From NCBI GenBank assembly GCA_012961645.1, contig DTYY01000195.1, forward strand, positions 1-5,321: 5,321 bases of DNA, read 5' to 3'. The stretch is from Methanosarcinales archaeon (lineage in GTDB: Archaea > Halobacteriota > Methanosarcinia > Methanosarcinales > Methanogasteraceae). Every line of letters starts with the position of its first letter. The first letter of the stretch is position 1. The position numbers and the translations under genes were made by a program. The notes beneath the pieces are model-generated. The model made no database searches. It had not been told where the DNA came from and saw only the letters and a program-made list of their open reading frames with translations. Shown in pieces: positions 5,308-5,321 of this stretch.

Positions 5308-5321
5308 GAAGTAGAAGATTC

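Overview
The window looks archaeal, most likely a methanogen- or ANME-like member of the Halobacteriota (Methanomicrobia or relatives); a narrower placement is not possible from the sequence. Three things point there. The putative HTH-type regulator belongs to a family known essentially from archaea (COG1395-like). Two genes have BRE/TATA-type promoters about 31-32 nt before their ATG, which implies leaderless mRNAs. The substrate-binding lipoprotein carries the GYQPSTHQIA-type N-terminus familiar from methanogens.

Layout. (1) 1-644, plus strand: an integral-membrane M50 (site-2 protease-like) metalloprotease whose N-terminus may lie off the left edge. (2) 645-732: a short AT-rich gap between convergent genes, holding a hairpin and U-tract terminator for the minus-strand genes. 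(3) 3375 down to 733, minus strand: a tight three-gene operon of HTH regulator, small unknown lipoprotein, and NitT/TauT-type substrate-binding lipoprotein. The regulator appears to be expressed from a leaderless promoter, and the two downstream genes have good Shine-Dalgarno sites. The substrate-binding gene carries an apparent single-base deletion near 859-863 that replaces its conserved C-terminus with a short out-of-frame tail. (4) 3376-3678: a divergent intergenic region with an inverted repeat overlapping the regulator's TATA/BRE and an adjacent 10-bp palindrome, both candidate operator sites. (5) 3679-4977, plus strand: an NfeD-family membrane-bound ClpP-class serine protease. (6) 5055-5261, plus strand: a small single-helix membrane protein of unknown function with its own leaderless-type promoter. 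Its 3' end overlaps three copies of TCGGACA spaced exactly 23 nt apart, followed by a hairpin near the right edge.

How they fit together. The common theme is the cell envelope: two membrane proteases, two lipoproteins and a small membrane protein. The regulator-lipoprotein-binding protein operon looks like a self-regulated uptake or sensing unit, but no ABC permease or ATPase gene is visible. No mobile element, CRISPR array, rRNA or tRNA was found. The features most worth checking are the frameshift, the operator-like region and the 23-nt repeat.
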